A stretch of DNA of 64,000 bases from Synechococcus sp. CC9616 (GTDB taxonomy: Bacteria; Cyanobacteriota; Cyanobacteriia; PCC-6307; Cyanobiaceae). The stretch is taken from assembly GCF_000515235.1 (NCBI RefSeq), contig NZ_KI911558.1:649490-713489 (forward strand), read 5' to 3'. Position numbers and translations under genes: made by a program. Shown here piece after piece: positions 19,016-26,991 of the stretch. Position 1 is the stretch's first letter. Each line of letters starts with the position of its first letter. The notes beneath the pieces are model-generated. The model worked only from the letters and a program-made list of their open reading frames with translations. It was not told where the DNA came from and searched no databases.

Positions 19016-19144
19016 TCATCCAGCTTCCGGTGCCCAACCCATTGTTTTCTGCCAGGTGGGTGCCCAGAGCTTGCACTTCTTGGTGAGGTGATCGCCTTGA
19101 GCTAGTTGGTTCTGGCGGATGGTGCAGCCTAGAAGCGAGTGGCA
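19016..19144 (-). pseudogene. Relic of a small Cys-containing protein (copy A)
   Basis: The frame is open for 42 codons and lacks any standard start. It ends with KKCKLWAPTWQ followed by a short tail. The same peptide occurs on the same strand at 22747-22857. The two DNA copies differ mostly at third codon positions (AAA/AAG, CTT/CTC, GCG/GCA, CCG/CCC), which is the sign of past selection on the protein. Copy A looks truncated at its start. Confidence 0.4.
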
Positions 19145-19168
19145 TCAAGGTATTGCATTGACTTGTAA

Positions 19169-20773
19169 CTATATGGTGACAGGCGGATACATCGTGAACG
19201 ACTCGTCGATAATTGTTTTACCCAGTAAGGTAACATTAGCTGACAAATCACCTTCTATGGTGGTAACAATATTGCCATTACTTGCATTCAGTTTAATATA
19301 ATTATCTAGATCAAAAGTCATAGTAGCTAAATCATTGCCACCTATAAAAGGAATTCGTGAAGGGATTTTAATTGTTCCATCTGCTTCAGCAAAAGGATTT
19401 ACAGTTACGCCAATGGCACTGAAATCACGTGCATTTGTCTCAAATCCTGTAATATCAACTGTAGGCTTGATATCAGGACTAGTAGTGTAAAATTTACCAC
19501 CAATTACATCCAAGGATGCGGAAGGACTGAATTCAGCATTGGCATTAAACAATTGACCACTGACAGGATCACCACTAGAAGAGAATGCAGTAACATTACC
19601 TTTAATGCCTGTGTTTACGGACAATTGGCCAAAATCAGTAGTAATAGAATCGCTAGGGCCGGGAAAAATAATTGTTCGCATCGCATTAATTTTTCCCGCT
19701 GAAATATTTCCACTGAAATCAGTAGTGAGGGTTGATTTAATATCAGGTATATAATTGTGATTGGCAGCAGCAGAGGTTAGTCCACCACCAAAGTCGATTG
19801 AACCTTCAAGGCGTGGAGTTATCGTTAAATCAGCAGAGATAGGAAATTTTCTACCCGTAAGAGTAATATCTTCCCAAGTGTAACTAAAAGGCAAAGCAGT
19901 CGATGAAGTTCCATGATTAAATTGATTAACGGATTTCTTTACCTTTTGCCAGGCTGCACTTGATGTAGCAGTAAATCCTCCATTATTAGAAAAAATATTA
20001 GTTATAAATGGGATAGGTGGTGTTGGTGTTGGTGTTGGTGTTGGTGGAGGGAATTGAATAGGAGCGGGTAAAGGGGCAGGGGCAGGAGCAGGAGCAGGAG
20101 CAGGGGAGGGGGAAGGGTTATTGGAAGGACAACCAACCACTGGAAGGCAGAATGAGAATGAGAGCGGTCCTCGTTCAAACTGATTATCACCAGATTCAAA
20201 GCTTCGATAACTACGAGAATCTGATTCTAGCTTTTGACCTGAATCATAGTTTTTTGCTTGATAAAGCCAACGTTTTTTACTATTAGGATCAAGCTTGAGG
20301 TGATTTGAAACTGAACTGAAACCGTGCGCAGTTTTCAACAAGTCTTCATTTTGTTTTAGAAATCCATAATCATGAAGCTTGGCTGATGCAACAATCTTCC
20401 CATTTTTATTGAATCTTAAACTCTTATACTGGAATAGCAAATGGGTCTGACCATCAATACCAATTGCACTTCCATATACAGGCTCCTCAGATGTATATCG
20501 ATCCCAATTATTAATCAATTGACTTGAAGAGACAGAGCCCTTAGTGCCATCTGCGTGGGTCCAGTTGTGTTTTGTTCTTTTGTCGGCACTACTAATAACC
20601 TTAAAATGACCAGGCTTTATTTGATTAAAAGTAAGCTTAGGCCTGCGTAGGTTAAGTCCAAAAATATAGCTGGGGTCGTCATTGCTGGCAAAATGTTTCT
20701 GAAGAGCCACAATTGCATAACAAATACCACTATAGCTTAAACAATGCGAAAGTCCATAGAACCAAGGCAGCAT
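19169..20773 (-). CDS. Large putative surface protein with Pro-rich linker
   Basis: A 534-residue protein. The first 25 residues (LSYSGICYAIVALQ) could be a weak signal or anchor. Residues about 30-215 are a polar domain with many Lys and Ser; residues about 222-255 are a low-complexity linker of PAPAPAPAPAP followed by PTPTPTPT; residues about 265-534 form a beta-rich domain with repeating Asp/Asn/Thr/Gly strands, as in extracellular proteins. I recognise no family. The linker is encoded by short DNA repeats, so its length may vary between strains. Transcribed in the same direction as the polymerase and recombinase. Confidence 0.6.
   Translation of the reverse strand: MLPWFYGLSHCLSYSGICYAIVALQKHFASNDDPSYIFGLNLRRPKLTFNQIKPGHFKVISSADKRTKHNWTHADGTKGSVSSSQLINNWDRYTSEEPVYGSAIGIDGQTHLLFQYKSLRFNKNGKIVASAKLHDYGFLKQNEDLLKTAHGFSSVSNHLKLDPNSKKRWLYQAKNYDSGQKLESDSRSYRSFESGDNQFERGPLSFSFCLPVVGCPSNNPSPSPAPAPAPAPAPLPAPIQFPPPTPTPTPTPPIPFITNIFSNNGGFTATSSAAWQKVKKSVNQFNHGTSSTALPFSYTWEDITLTGRKFPISADLTITPRLEGSIDFGGGLTSAAANHNYIPDIKSTLTTDFSGNISAGKINAMRTIIFPGPSDSITTDFGQLSVNTGIKGNVTAFSSSGDPVSGQLFNANAEFSPSASLDVIGGKFYTTSPDIKPTVDITGFETNARDFSAIGVTVNPFAEADGTIKIPSRIPFIGGNDLATMTFDLDNYIKLNASNGNIVTTIEGDLSANVTLLGKTIIDESFTMYPPVTI
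20016..20108. repeat. Short tandem repeats coding the Pro-rich linker
   Basis: Two arrays on the plus strand: GGTGTT units at about 20016-20047 and GGAGCA/GGGGCA units at about 20072-20108. They encode Pro-Thr and Pro-Ala repeats on the minus strand. Six-base units keep the frame when copies are gained or lost. Confidence 0.8.
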
Positions 20774-20817
20774 ATATCTTCAGAGTAGGACACAAAAGGA
20801 AACAGAGATTGATGCAT

Positions 20818-21042
20818 TCAGTACTGCCTCACTTCTATCCATCCCATTGTCAGTAAGCAGCTCAAGGCGTGTGCTGATATAAGCCAATCCAGCAGTTGCA
20901 TGGTTTCTTTGAGTTGCTCCTCTGTAGGGCGGACGTGGCCACTAACCACAGCACTCATCCCTGGAATACTGTGCCTCGTGATCTCCCAAAGGAAGAACGG
21001 GATCACACGGGTGTCCAGCTCGGTATTGATCCAGCGGTTCAC
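20818..21042 (-). pseudogene. Degraded tyrosine recombinase C-terminus
   Basis: A 74-codon frame whose middle, WEITRHSIPGMSAVVSGHVR, closely matches the intact recombinase at 26992-28248 (YEITRHSIPGMSEVVSGYVR). Only about the last 60 residues remain, and the catalytic Tyr (GYV) is His (GHV) here. It starts immediately after the stop codon of the gene at 21043-21924 and in the same frame. It is best read as the remains of an older element of the same family, possibly fused to its neighbour by deletion. Confidence 0.7.
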
Positions 21043-21924
21043 CTACTTCTGTAAGTCTGATGAGTGACTCGTGAGTTCAGTCATGCAGTTGAGCGTCTCA
21101 GACATTGATGCTTGAAACCTTCTAATGGCTGCACACTCACCTAATGCTGCCCAATCAACGGATTGAGCAAGCACCGTGAATCGTTCAACCATCTCAGCAT
21201 TATTGATCTGATCAAGCTCACCATCTGTTGGTAGGGGGCTTGGTTCAGTGTGTTGCTCAGAACAAGTCTTCAAAGACTGGTTTTGATGTATTTGCTGAAG
21301 TTCCTTTGATTGTTCCTGTGGTGTCTCTGGAAAGGTGGCGGCATCACTGCTTGGCATCTCCTGCTTCGGATATGAACGACGGATCTGCTCCAGCCTTCTG
21401 ACAGAGATGCTTTGTTGACCAGCACTAAAGTCGAAATCTGGATATGACACTTCTTCCTGAACTACTCGATAGCCTTGAGAACTCATTCTGCTGAGCTCGT
21501 ATTTGTGAGACGGGGATAGTTTCTCAAACCATTGAAGCTCGTCCTTGCCGGAGAATCGACTAGTTAACCAATCCGCAGTAGAGACTAGTTTATGAGAATT
21601 ATTTTTAGAAAAACCAAGTCGTTCAATCGTCTGTTGTGCTTGCTTTCTTAGTACCTTTGACTTATACCCGTAGCGGTTGTCTTCATTAAATCGATGATTG
21701 TTGTCTAGGTAAGCAGCTTCTTTGAAGACAGCAACGGCAAAATCTAGGCCTTGCTTTGAATAGCCTTTCTGTAACTGCTTAATATGAGTGTGGAATTCAA
21801 TCAATTCCTTGATCGTCTGATCTGTTAGCTGATTCCGAATCCTTTCGAGACTGTCGTTAAAACGATGGTCTGGTTCACCTGCTTTATCAACAGGAAGCAT
21901 TAGTGTGTAATTCAATTGATTCAT
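21043..21924 (-). CDS. Unknown soluble protein of the element
   Basis: About 293 residues starting MNQLNYTLMLPV. It is mostly helical and charged. The first half has Lys/Arg/Gln-rich helices (IKQLQKGYSKQ, VLRKQAQQTIERLGF), the second half a Pro/Ser/Gln-rich linker (about residues 205-245) and a helical end. No enzyme motif is seen; a DNA-binding or regulatory role is only a guess, based on the palindrome at its start. An upstream ATG at 21966 would read through that palindrome, so I prefer the ATG at 21924. The frame runs in register into the recombinase relic after a TAG. Confidence 0.5.
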   Translation of the reverse strand: MNQLNYTLMLPVDKAGEPDHRFNDSLERIRNQLTDQTIKELIEFHTHIKQLQKGYSKQGLDFAVAVFKEAAYLDNNHRFNEDNRYGYKSKVLRKQAQQTIERLGFSKNNSHKLVSTADWLTSRFSGKDELQWFEKLSPSHKYELSRMSSQGYRVVQEEVSYPDFDFSAGQQSISVRRLEQIRRSYPKQEMPSSDAATFPETPQEQSKELQQIHQNQSLKTCSEQHTEPSPLPTDGELDQINNAEMVERFTVLAQSVDWAALGECAAIRRFQASMSETLNCMTELTSHSSDLQK

Positions 21925-21932
21925 TATTTTTA

Positions 21933-21946
21933 TCCACACGTGTGGA
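21933..21946. promoter_or_regulatory. Perfect 14-bp palindrome, putative operator
   Basis: TCCACACGTGTGGA is a perfect palindrome 8 bases before the ATG at 21924 on the minus strand. Its length and position fit the binding site of a dimeric repressor controlling the gene that follows. No second copy was noticed in the element. Confidence 0.45.
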
Positions 21947-22365
21947 CTTTCTATTGGATCACCCACTTGCCGGTGGCTTGTCCTAGTAAATGGGTAGGTA
22001 TAGGAATCATCTGGATGTCAGAAGGCATGTTTCCGCGCCAGCTCCGCTGGTGCTAGGCCTCTTTTACATCCTGATGTCACATCATCTTGGAGTGGTCTGC
22101 TGTGCCGCTATTCCATCACGTCACGCAAAGGGTCAAATTCTTGGATCTACCTGAGCTGCTGGTCTTTCTCAGTTCCTTGGCTTCTGACTTGCTAACCGCG
22201 AGTTACTCCGTTAAGGCATTCACAGCGGCCAATTTCTTTAGGCACGATTCCAAACGTGCTTTGGAGAATTGCTTTCTTCTCTACTATTAGTGTCCATTTA
22301 AGCGTAGTCCATTGCAGGACAGTGGATTACAGGGAAAACAAGTAAGGTTATTGCTAGATACACAA

Positions 22366-22530
22366 ATGATTGCAAAAGAAATAAGGAATGCAATAAGAAG
22401 AGTCAACGCCAAGCCCAACCCCTGCGCTCACTGTGGTGAACAATGCCCCGACCATCGGGGAACCTACTGCTCAGTCAAGTGCCGGGTGGCGGCCCATCGC
22501 AAGCGGAAGCGGGAGGCTGCGTCTGTGTAA
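22366..22530 (+). CDS. Small Cys/His zinc-finger-like protein
   Basis: A 54-residue basic protein starting MIAKEIRNAIRRVNAK. It has four cysteines and nearby histidines in the pattern CAHCGEQCPDHRGTYCSVKCRVAAHRKR, as in short zinc-binding fingers, and ends in a basic run. The second CxxxC in YCSVKCR resembles the DUF2256 protein at 32645 (YCSDRCR). It may bind nucleic acid. The frame is open 18 codons further upstream (to 22312). A GCCCG/CGGGC hairpin follows the stop (22545-22558). Confidence 0.55.
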   Translation: MIAKEIRNAIRRVNAKPNPCAHCGEQCPDHRGTYCSVKCRVAAHRKRKREAASV

Positions 22531-22878
22531 CGGCCTGCTGATTTGCCCGAAGGCGGGCCAACTGGTCAGCTGTTACAACCTCAAATAACAGACGCACAGG
22601 CGGATGACAGCAATGGTCAACTCTTGTCTTCGGCCCCTTGCCTCACCCCCGTGCAGCTGAGTTGGATCGTTTGCTGTCGCTGGAGTCCGACGTTGACGAT
22701 CTGAATGGTGACGATCCCAAGCCAGACGTCTCCTGACTAACCAGCCTCAGGAGCCCAGCACATCCCTCTGCCAGGTCGGCGCCCAAAGTTTGCACCGCTT
22801 CTTGAGGTGCTGTCTCTGTTGCAGCTGCTTGCAGTGAGGCTGGTGTCTATTAATCAAAGAGCAGGTGCAACGAATTAT
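22531..22878. other. Intergenic region in the element with two possible small frames
   Basis: It holds a hairpin at 22545-22558 after the finger gene, a possible 32-codon frame on the plus strand (TTG 22638 to TGA 22736, acidic, ending DDPKPDVS), and the small minus-strand frame listed separately (22747-22857). The acidic frame has protein-like composition but no support beyond that. Confidence 0.35.
22747..22857 (-). CDS. Possible 36-residue Cys-containing peptide (copy B)
   Basis: A short frame from TTG 22857 to TGA 22747, rich in Gln, Lys and Arg, with HCKQLQQRQHLKKRCKLW and the conserved end KLWAPTWQ. It shares this end with the relic at 19016-19144, with mainly synonymous DNA differences. 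Two Cys and two His could bind a metal. No family is recognised; the real start is uncertain. Confidence 0.4.
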   Translation of the reverse strand: MINRHQPHCKQLQQRQHLKKRCKLWAPTWQRDVLGS

Positions 22879-23739
22879 TTATGCTTCCAAGGCTATAACT
22901 CTGCCTGTCAAATTTTCAATCAATAACAGCAGATCTAGATTGGAATCGGTGTTGTATGTAGACGAGATGCTATTCTCTAATCCAGCGAGCCTGTCATAGA
23001 TGCCAGAAAGTTCAGTATAGATACTTTGCGTATCCTTGTAGTTGCGATTAAGGTAGTAATTGATGCCAGCATCCTTATTGGATGATGGAGTTATTGGATC
23101 AAGCTTCACGGCATCTTCAAGAGTTGAGATGCTGTTTTTCAAACCAGTTATCACATCAGAGTCAACAACACCAGAATCACCATTGTCTACTTTACTTAAC
23201 GACTTAATTTCATCCTCCAGAGAAGAAATACGATTTGTCAGTTTTATGATTTTCTGATCTGAATTATTGCTGTTTCCGTTTGAACCCTTGCCGTCGAGGC
23301 TATTCTGGATAGATTCGAGATACACGTCAAATTCATCAAGACGCCTTTTATTTTTATTTATTAGCTTAGTATAAGTCGAATCTAATTCCGGTCCGTTCTT
23401 ATTGCCTTTGGTTGATTTCCCAATCGTCTTATCCAAAGCATCAACAAGAGCCTTGTGCTCATCAACCTGCTTCTCTAATGCTAGAAAAGAAGTTTTGATA
23501 TCTTTTGTTTTTTGGTCAAGACTTTGAATGCCACACGCAATGGTCGTGAAAGGGTTACCTTTACGCGAATCTTTTCTTAAATCATGCTCGGATAATCTTG
23601 GTACCGATTCAAGATTTCTACAGTTTGGTATTCCAAAAAAATGATATGGATATTTATTAGGCTTGCGAACAAACATAAAATTTGTTTCAACCCAATTCGA
23701 CGTACCTTTATTAGAATTTTTGATTGAATTTTTAGACAT
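22879..23739 (-). CDS. Coiled-coil protein of the element, unknown
   Basis: About 286 residues starting MSKNSIKNSNKG. From residue about 75 on it is a series of heptad-like helices (LEKQVDEHKALVDALDKTI, KLTNRISSLEDEIKSLS, GLKNSISTLEDAVKL, YDRLAGLENSISS) separated by Gly/Asn/Ser-rich breaks. Such repeats are common in phage fibre or structural proteins and in filament proteins; I cannot choose. The N-terminal part is basic. It lies downstream of the RNA polymerase gene on the same strand. An ATG at 23775 is also possible. Confidence 0.5.
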   Translation of the reverse strand: MSKNSIKNSNKGTSNWVETNFMFVRKPNKYPYHFFGIPNCRNLESVPRLSEHDLRKDSRKGNPFTTIACGIQSLDQKTKDIKTSFLALEKQVDEHKALVDALDKTIGKSTKGNKNGPELDSTYTKLINKNKRRLDEFDVYLESIQNSLDGKGSNGNSNNSDQKIIKLTNRISSLEDEIKSLSKVDNGDSGVVDSDVITGLKNSISTLEDAVKLDPITPSSNKDAGINYYLNRNYKDTQSIYTELSGIYDRLAGLENSISSTYNTDSNLDLLLLIENLTGRVIALEA

Positions 23740-24096
23740 GAGAGAAAGGTGAGCAACCCATCTCTTTATAGCCACTAATTAAAGAATATGCAACAAATAA
23801 AAAGACACTCCAACATTGCAGTTGGACGTGGTGCTTACAAAGGGAAGAGAGAACCCATTCGTGACAGTCTGAACTCTATGTATCAATCACAAACATATGT
23901 AGTCTGCTAGCTAACGTGCTCTATACGGTGCCTGTGTGGTTCTGTATGAAGCGATAGGTAGGTGTTAGGTAGTATGATATCAATTGATTTTTAGAGACGG
24001 CTTATTCGTCCAGCCGAAATTATTTACTCTGATCAAGATGATAGTTCTAACATGAACTTAATATTTAAGCATATGATTTGACATGACAATGAAAAA
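23740..24096. other. AT-rich spacer after the RNA polymerase gene
   Basis: About 350 bases without a gene, strongly AT-rich from 23960 on. A CGGCT/AGCCG hairpin at about 24000-24018 could slow or end transcription coming from the polymerase gene, but it has no T-run. Nothing else recognisable. Confidence 0.4.
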
Positions 24097-26547
24097 TCAA
24101 TTAAACATATAATTGGATTCAATTATTGTTTCTAGGTCTTGACCTAGACTTTCGGGCCTTTCTAAAGACATTTTGTCTATTCCAAAGTCATCTGCTAGCC
24201 GACCAAGCGGATCACCATCACATACCTCTACAAAGCTTTTCCGTAGGCGCTCATGAGCATCTTCCATGTCGGCTGGAAGTACTGCTATGCAATCGTGAAT
24301 TGTACTTAACGGTCTCTGCCAGTTATGGAATGCTGCTTTTAAGACTGCAGCATCGTATGAATGTACAAATTGAGGACTCAGACTAGTCTTTAACTTTGAG
24401 ATGTTTGGAAGCTTTAGGTTTCCCAGCCCAATGCTGACTTTGCCAAGAAAGTGGGTTTCGACTCTTATTGCATCAGCTGGTTGGTACTCGACGTGCTGAA
24501 TGCTGTCAGCAGTGGGTGTGGACCAAGTATGGGACGTTGCACCTTGCTCTAGAGCCATCTCTGCAAGTTTCTCAATCCAAGCAAGCGTCTCAAAAGCTGC
24601 TGGAAATACCTTTTTACTGGCCTTTCGCAGTAAATCTGTCAAAACCTTTGTGTCTTTATAAGCAACCGGATTCGGATAAAGCCCTTCCTTGGTCAAAGCC
24701 ATAATGATGTCCTGACGGTTAGTCCTGTAGGAACCTCCGTAAATAGCCACCATCAAGACAGGCTTTCCAAGACTCCGGTGGATTAGGTGCTCTGACAGCC
24801 ATGCAGTCTCTCGATCAGCCTCAGCCAGCTCTCGTGCCACACGAAGCACTTCTAGGTATGCGTCCTTTGGTGGAGCATCTGGTTCCTTTTGAGGTGTCAG
24901 GTTGCTGAACTCCATCCCCTTTGGATCACGCCTCATGGCGCTCAGTAACTGCAAGCCAGAGGCTGTGGCGTCAGCCGTAACGGGTACATGCCAAAGCGTT
25001 TGCTGCTTCCTCAGTACGACCTTCACCCACTCAATAGCTAATTGAAGGAACTGCCATGGATCGTCAGCCTGTTCCCATTGAGTTGCTGTACCGATCGGGT
25101 TATCTGCAATGGCCTCCAGCAGCTGTGAGTGTGATCTCGTCCACCGAGATCGTTCATTGAAGGTTCCCCTACTACCCAAGAACGCTGCTCCAACAGCTTG
25201 AGCTGCTAACTCTTCCGATCGCTCATTTAGTAGGCAGCCTTCTGCAAATCGCGATAGGGACTTCTCCAAGTCCGACTTCTGTCTCCCTAACCAAGCCTGC
25301 TGGTCGTAGAGGCGTCCTCTGAAATCACATTCCCAGCTCAGATAAAAGTGTGGTTCCTTGGAAAACTGCCTAGCCATGGACAGTACAGACATCGTTGAAC
25401 GGGCTCTTTCAACCTGCTCATGGTGAGCTTCGTGAATGGAGTGTTGAAGCTTTCTCCAGGCAACTCGTTCTGCATCTTCTTTCGGCAGGTTTTTGATGTG
25501 TTCAGGCATTACCTGAGCCCTTCGAGGATCGTTTGTAACTGCCCTGAAACTTCCAACTGATATGTCTTTAACCCAGCACGCTTCAACGACCTTCAAGACC
25601 TCCTGGTCGATGCACCAGGCAGTGCGTTGAAGTGTATTGAGTAGGTCAATTGCTACTTGCCCAAACTGGCTATCGGAATGCATCCCCTTTCTTCCACCAC
25701 AAAGCGGATGGACCTGCCTAAGCAGAGGGGAGTGATAGCCGCCGGAGATGTTTTTCCTTGATGGCTGATCTTGAAGTTTCCAATCCAGTGGTGGCTCTAC
25801 TAGAGGCCAAGACAAATACGACCAGGAATCAATGTTGGACCTTGCATGCTCAAGCCACTGAGCAACAGCTGGTGATGGCAGCAGAACGTTCTCTGTCTTG
25901 TTCCTTGCCATCCGTTTTGGAGTTCGAGTGAACCATCCCGCTTGAACGGCTGCCTCAATCAGGAAAAGCCCAATCCCAGTACGTACTTCTGATGCCCACG
26001 TCGGAAATAGATCATCCTGTGCCCAGCCCTTATCAAGCAGTTGTTTTTCAACTGACAACTTGATGCCTAAATGCTTGTGACGAGGCGATGAGTTTTTCTT
26101 TTTTTGCTTGGCATCGACAAGCCGTTCAGTATCTTTGCCGCCAAGTTCAATGTAGTAATTTATTCTTGCTTCACTCTCAAGTATACGGCCAATTGTCGTG
26201 GCGACTTCAACTAGTTGGTTGTTCCCGGTATCGATACAATCGATCATCTTTTTCATCGCGCAATAAGCCACATACTCAACGCCAAGCTCTTCTGTTAGAT
26301 CGTGAGTGTGAATGGCGAAGTGACCCCATTTACTCGCCTTCCCCTGCATTACTATTTGCAATCGATCATTTAATGCTTCTGAGTACGGCAAAAACAAGTT
26401 TAGGAACAGCTGACGACCTTCAGTTGTTCCTGATATATATGATTTTTCTTTAGCCTGCTGAAGATCTCGTCTTCGCTTTTTAACAGCTTCTCTATGGGAC
26501 TGTTCTTCTAGTTTGAGCTGTCGTGAATTCATGTTATCAATTCCCAA
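24097..26547 (-). CDS. Phage-type single-subunit DNA-directed RNA polymerase
   Basis: An 816-residue protein, the size range of T7-like and cyanopodovirus RNA polymerases. All core motifs are present: WECDFRGRLYDQ (DxxGR, about residue 405), VTADATASGLQLLSAM (motif A with the catalytic Asp, about 523), KPVLMVAIYGGSYRTNRQDI (motif B with Lys, Tyr and Gly, about 595-612) and STIHDCIAVLPADME (motif C with the second catalytic Asp, about 749). The N-terminal 300 residues, which bind the promoter in T7, are helical and divergent. The frame is intact, so it may be active. In T7-like phages this enzyme transcribes phage genes from its own short promoters. Start could also be ATG 26532. Confidence 0.93.
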   Translation of the reverse strand: MGIDNMNSRQLKLEEQSHREAVKKRRRDLQQAKEKSYISGTTEGRQLFLNLFLPYSEALNDRLQIVMQGKASKWGHFAIHTHDLTEELGVEYVAYCAMKKMIDCIDTGNNQLVEVATTIGRILESEARINYYIELGGKDTERLVDAKQKKKNSSPRHKHLGIKLSVEKQLLDKGWAQDDLFPTWASEVRTGIGLFLIEAAVQAGWFTRTPKRMARNKTENVLLPSPAVAQWLEHARSNIDSWSYLSWPLVEPPLDWKLQDQPSRKNISGGYHSPLLRQVHPLCGGRKGMHSDSQFGQVAIDLLNTLQRTAWCIDQEVLKVVEACWVKDISVGSFRAVTNDPRRAQVMPEHIKNLPKEDAERVAWRKLQHSIHEAHHEQVERARSTMSVLSMARQFSKEPHFYLSWECDFRGRLYDQQAWLGRQKSDLEKSLSRFAEGCLLNERSEELAAQAVGAAFLGSRGTFNERSRWTRSHSQLLEAIADNPIGTATQWEQADDPWQFLQLAIEWVKVVLRKQQTLWHVPVTADATASGLQLLSAMRRDPKGMEFSNLTPQKEPDAPPKDAYLEVLRVARELAEADRETAWLSEHLIHRSLGKPVLMVAIYGGSYRTNRQDIIMALTKEGLYPNPVAYKDTKVLTDLLRKASKKVFPAAFETLAWIEKLAEMALEQGATSHTWSTPTADSIQHVEYQPADAIRVETHFLGKVSIGLGNLKLPNISKLKTSLSPQFVHSYDAAVLKAAFHNWQRPLSTIHDCIAVLPADMEDAHERLRKSFVEVCDGDPLGRLADDFGIDKMSLERPESLGQDLETIIESNYMFN

Positions 26548-26665
26548 GGCTCCAACTTTTTTTATTTTTTAGATCTTTCTCATTCTCATTGATTTGATTC
26601 GTTCCAAGGCCTATCAAAAAGGCGACAGTGAGTACAAGGGTTGGTGTCAAGATTGGATTCTGCAT
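26537..26665 (-). CDS. Possible small membrane peptide before the polymerase gene
   Basis: A 42-residue frame starting MQNPILTPTLVLTVAFLIGL, one membrane helix followed by a charged tail (NENEKDLKNKKSW). Its end overlaps the polymerase start by 11 bases, which would suit translational coupling. No ribosome-binding site is obvious, and the evidence is only composition and position. Confidence 0.35.
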   Translation of the reverse strand: MQNPILTPTLVLTVAFLIGLGTNQINENEKDLKNKKSWSLGN

Positions 26666-26991
26666 ATGAATTGAGTCTGATTTAGCAAACAGGCATAGCC
26701 ATCCCCCATTCGTGTCGTGTCTAGGGCTCTCCACTAGCCAAATCGGGTGATGGCAGGGTGGTTGTCAGTGAAGAAACGCCATTGATTGAATGGAAAAATC
26801 CTGATGTTTTACCTTTATTGAATTTGTTGTATTTGGGTGTGGTCAAATAAGGCATGAATATTTAGTTGTTATGTTGAAGTATGTTGCAATGATAGAATAG
26901 CTGATACCACTATCGTGCATCTGTATTGCTTGTGTTTGTTGAGTGTCAGTAAGTTTCATTCAATGTGTGGTTGCGTATGTTGGTTAATTAG
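26666..26991. other. AT-rich spacer between recombinase and polymerase genes
   Basis: About 325 bases, AT-rich, without a convincing gene. It should hold the promoter of the polymerase gene, which is transcribed leftward. I could not point to a clear -10/-35 pair or phage-type promoter. Confidence 0.4.

Noticed and set aside
19030-19070. TGGGCACCC on the minus strand, resembling the promoter I remember for a cyanophage Syn5-type RNA polymerase
   Set aside because: It lies inside the conserved KLWAPTW codons, differs in the second copy, and does not precede an element gene in the right direction.
23740-24096. A CRISPR array or tandem repeat in the AT-rich spacer
   Set aside because: No regularly spaced repeat is seen in this or any other part of the window.
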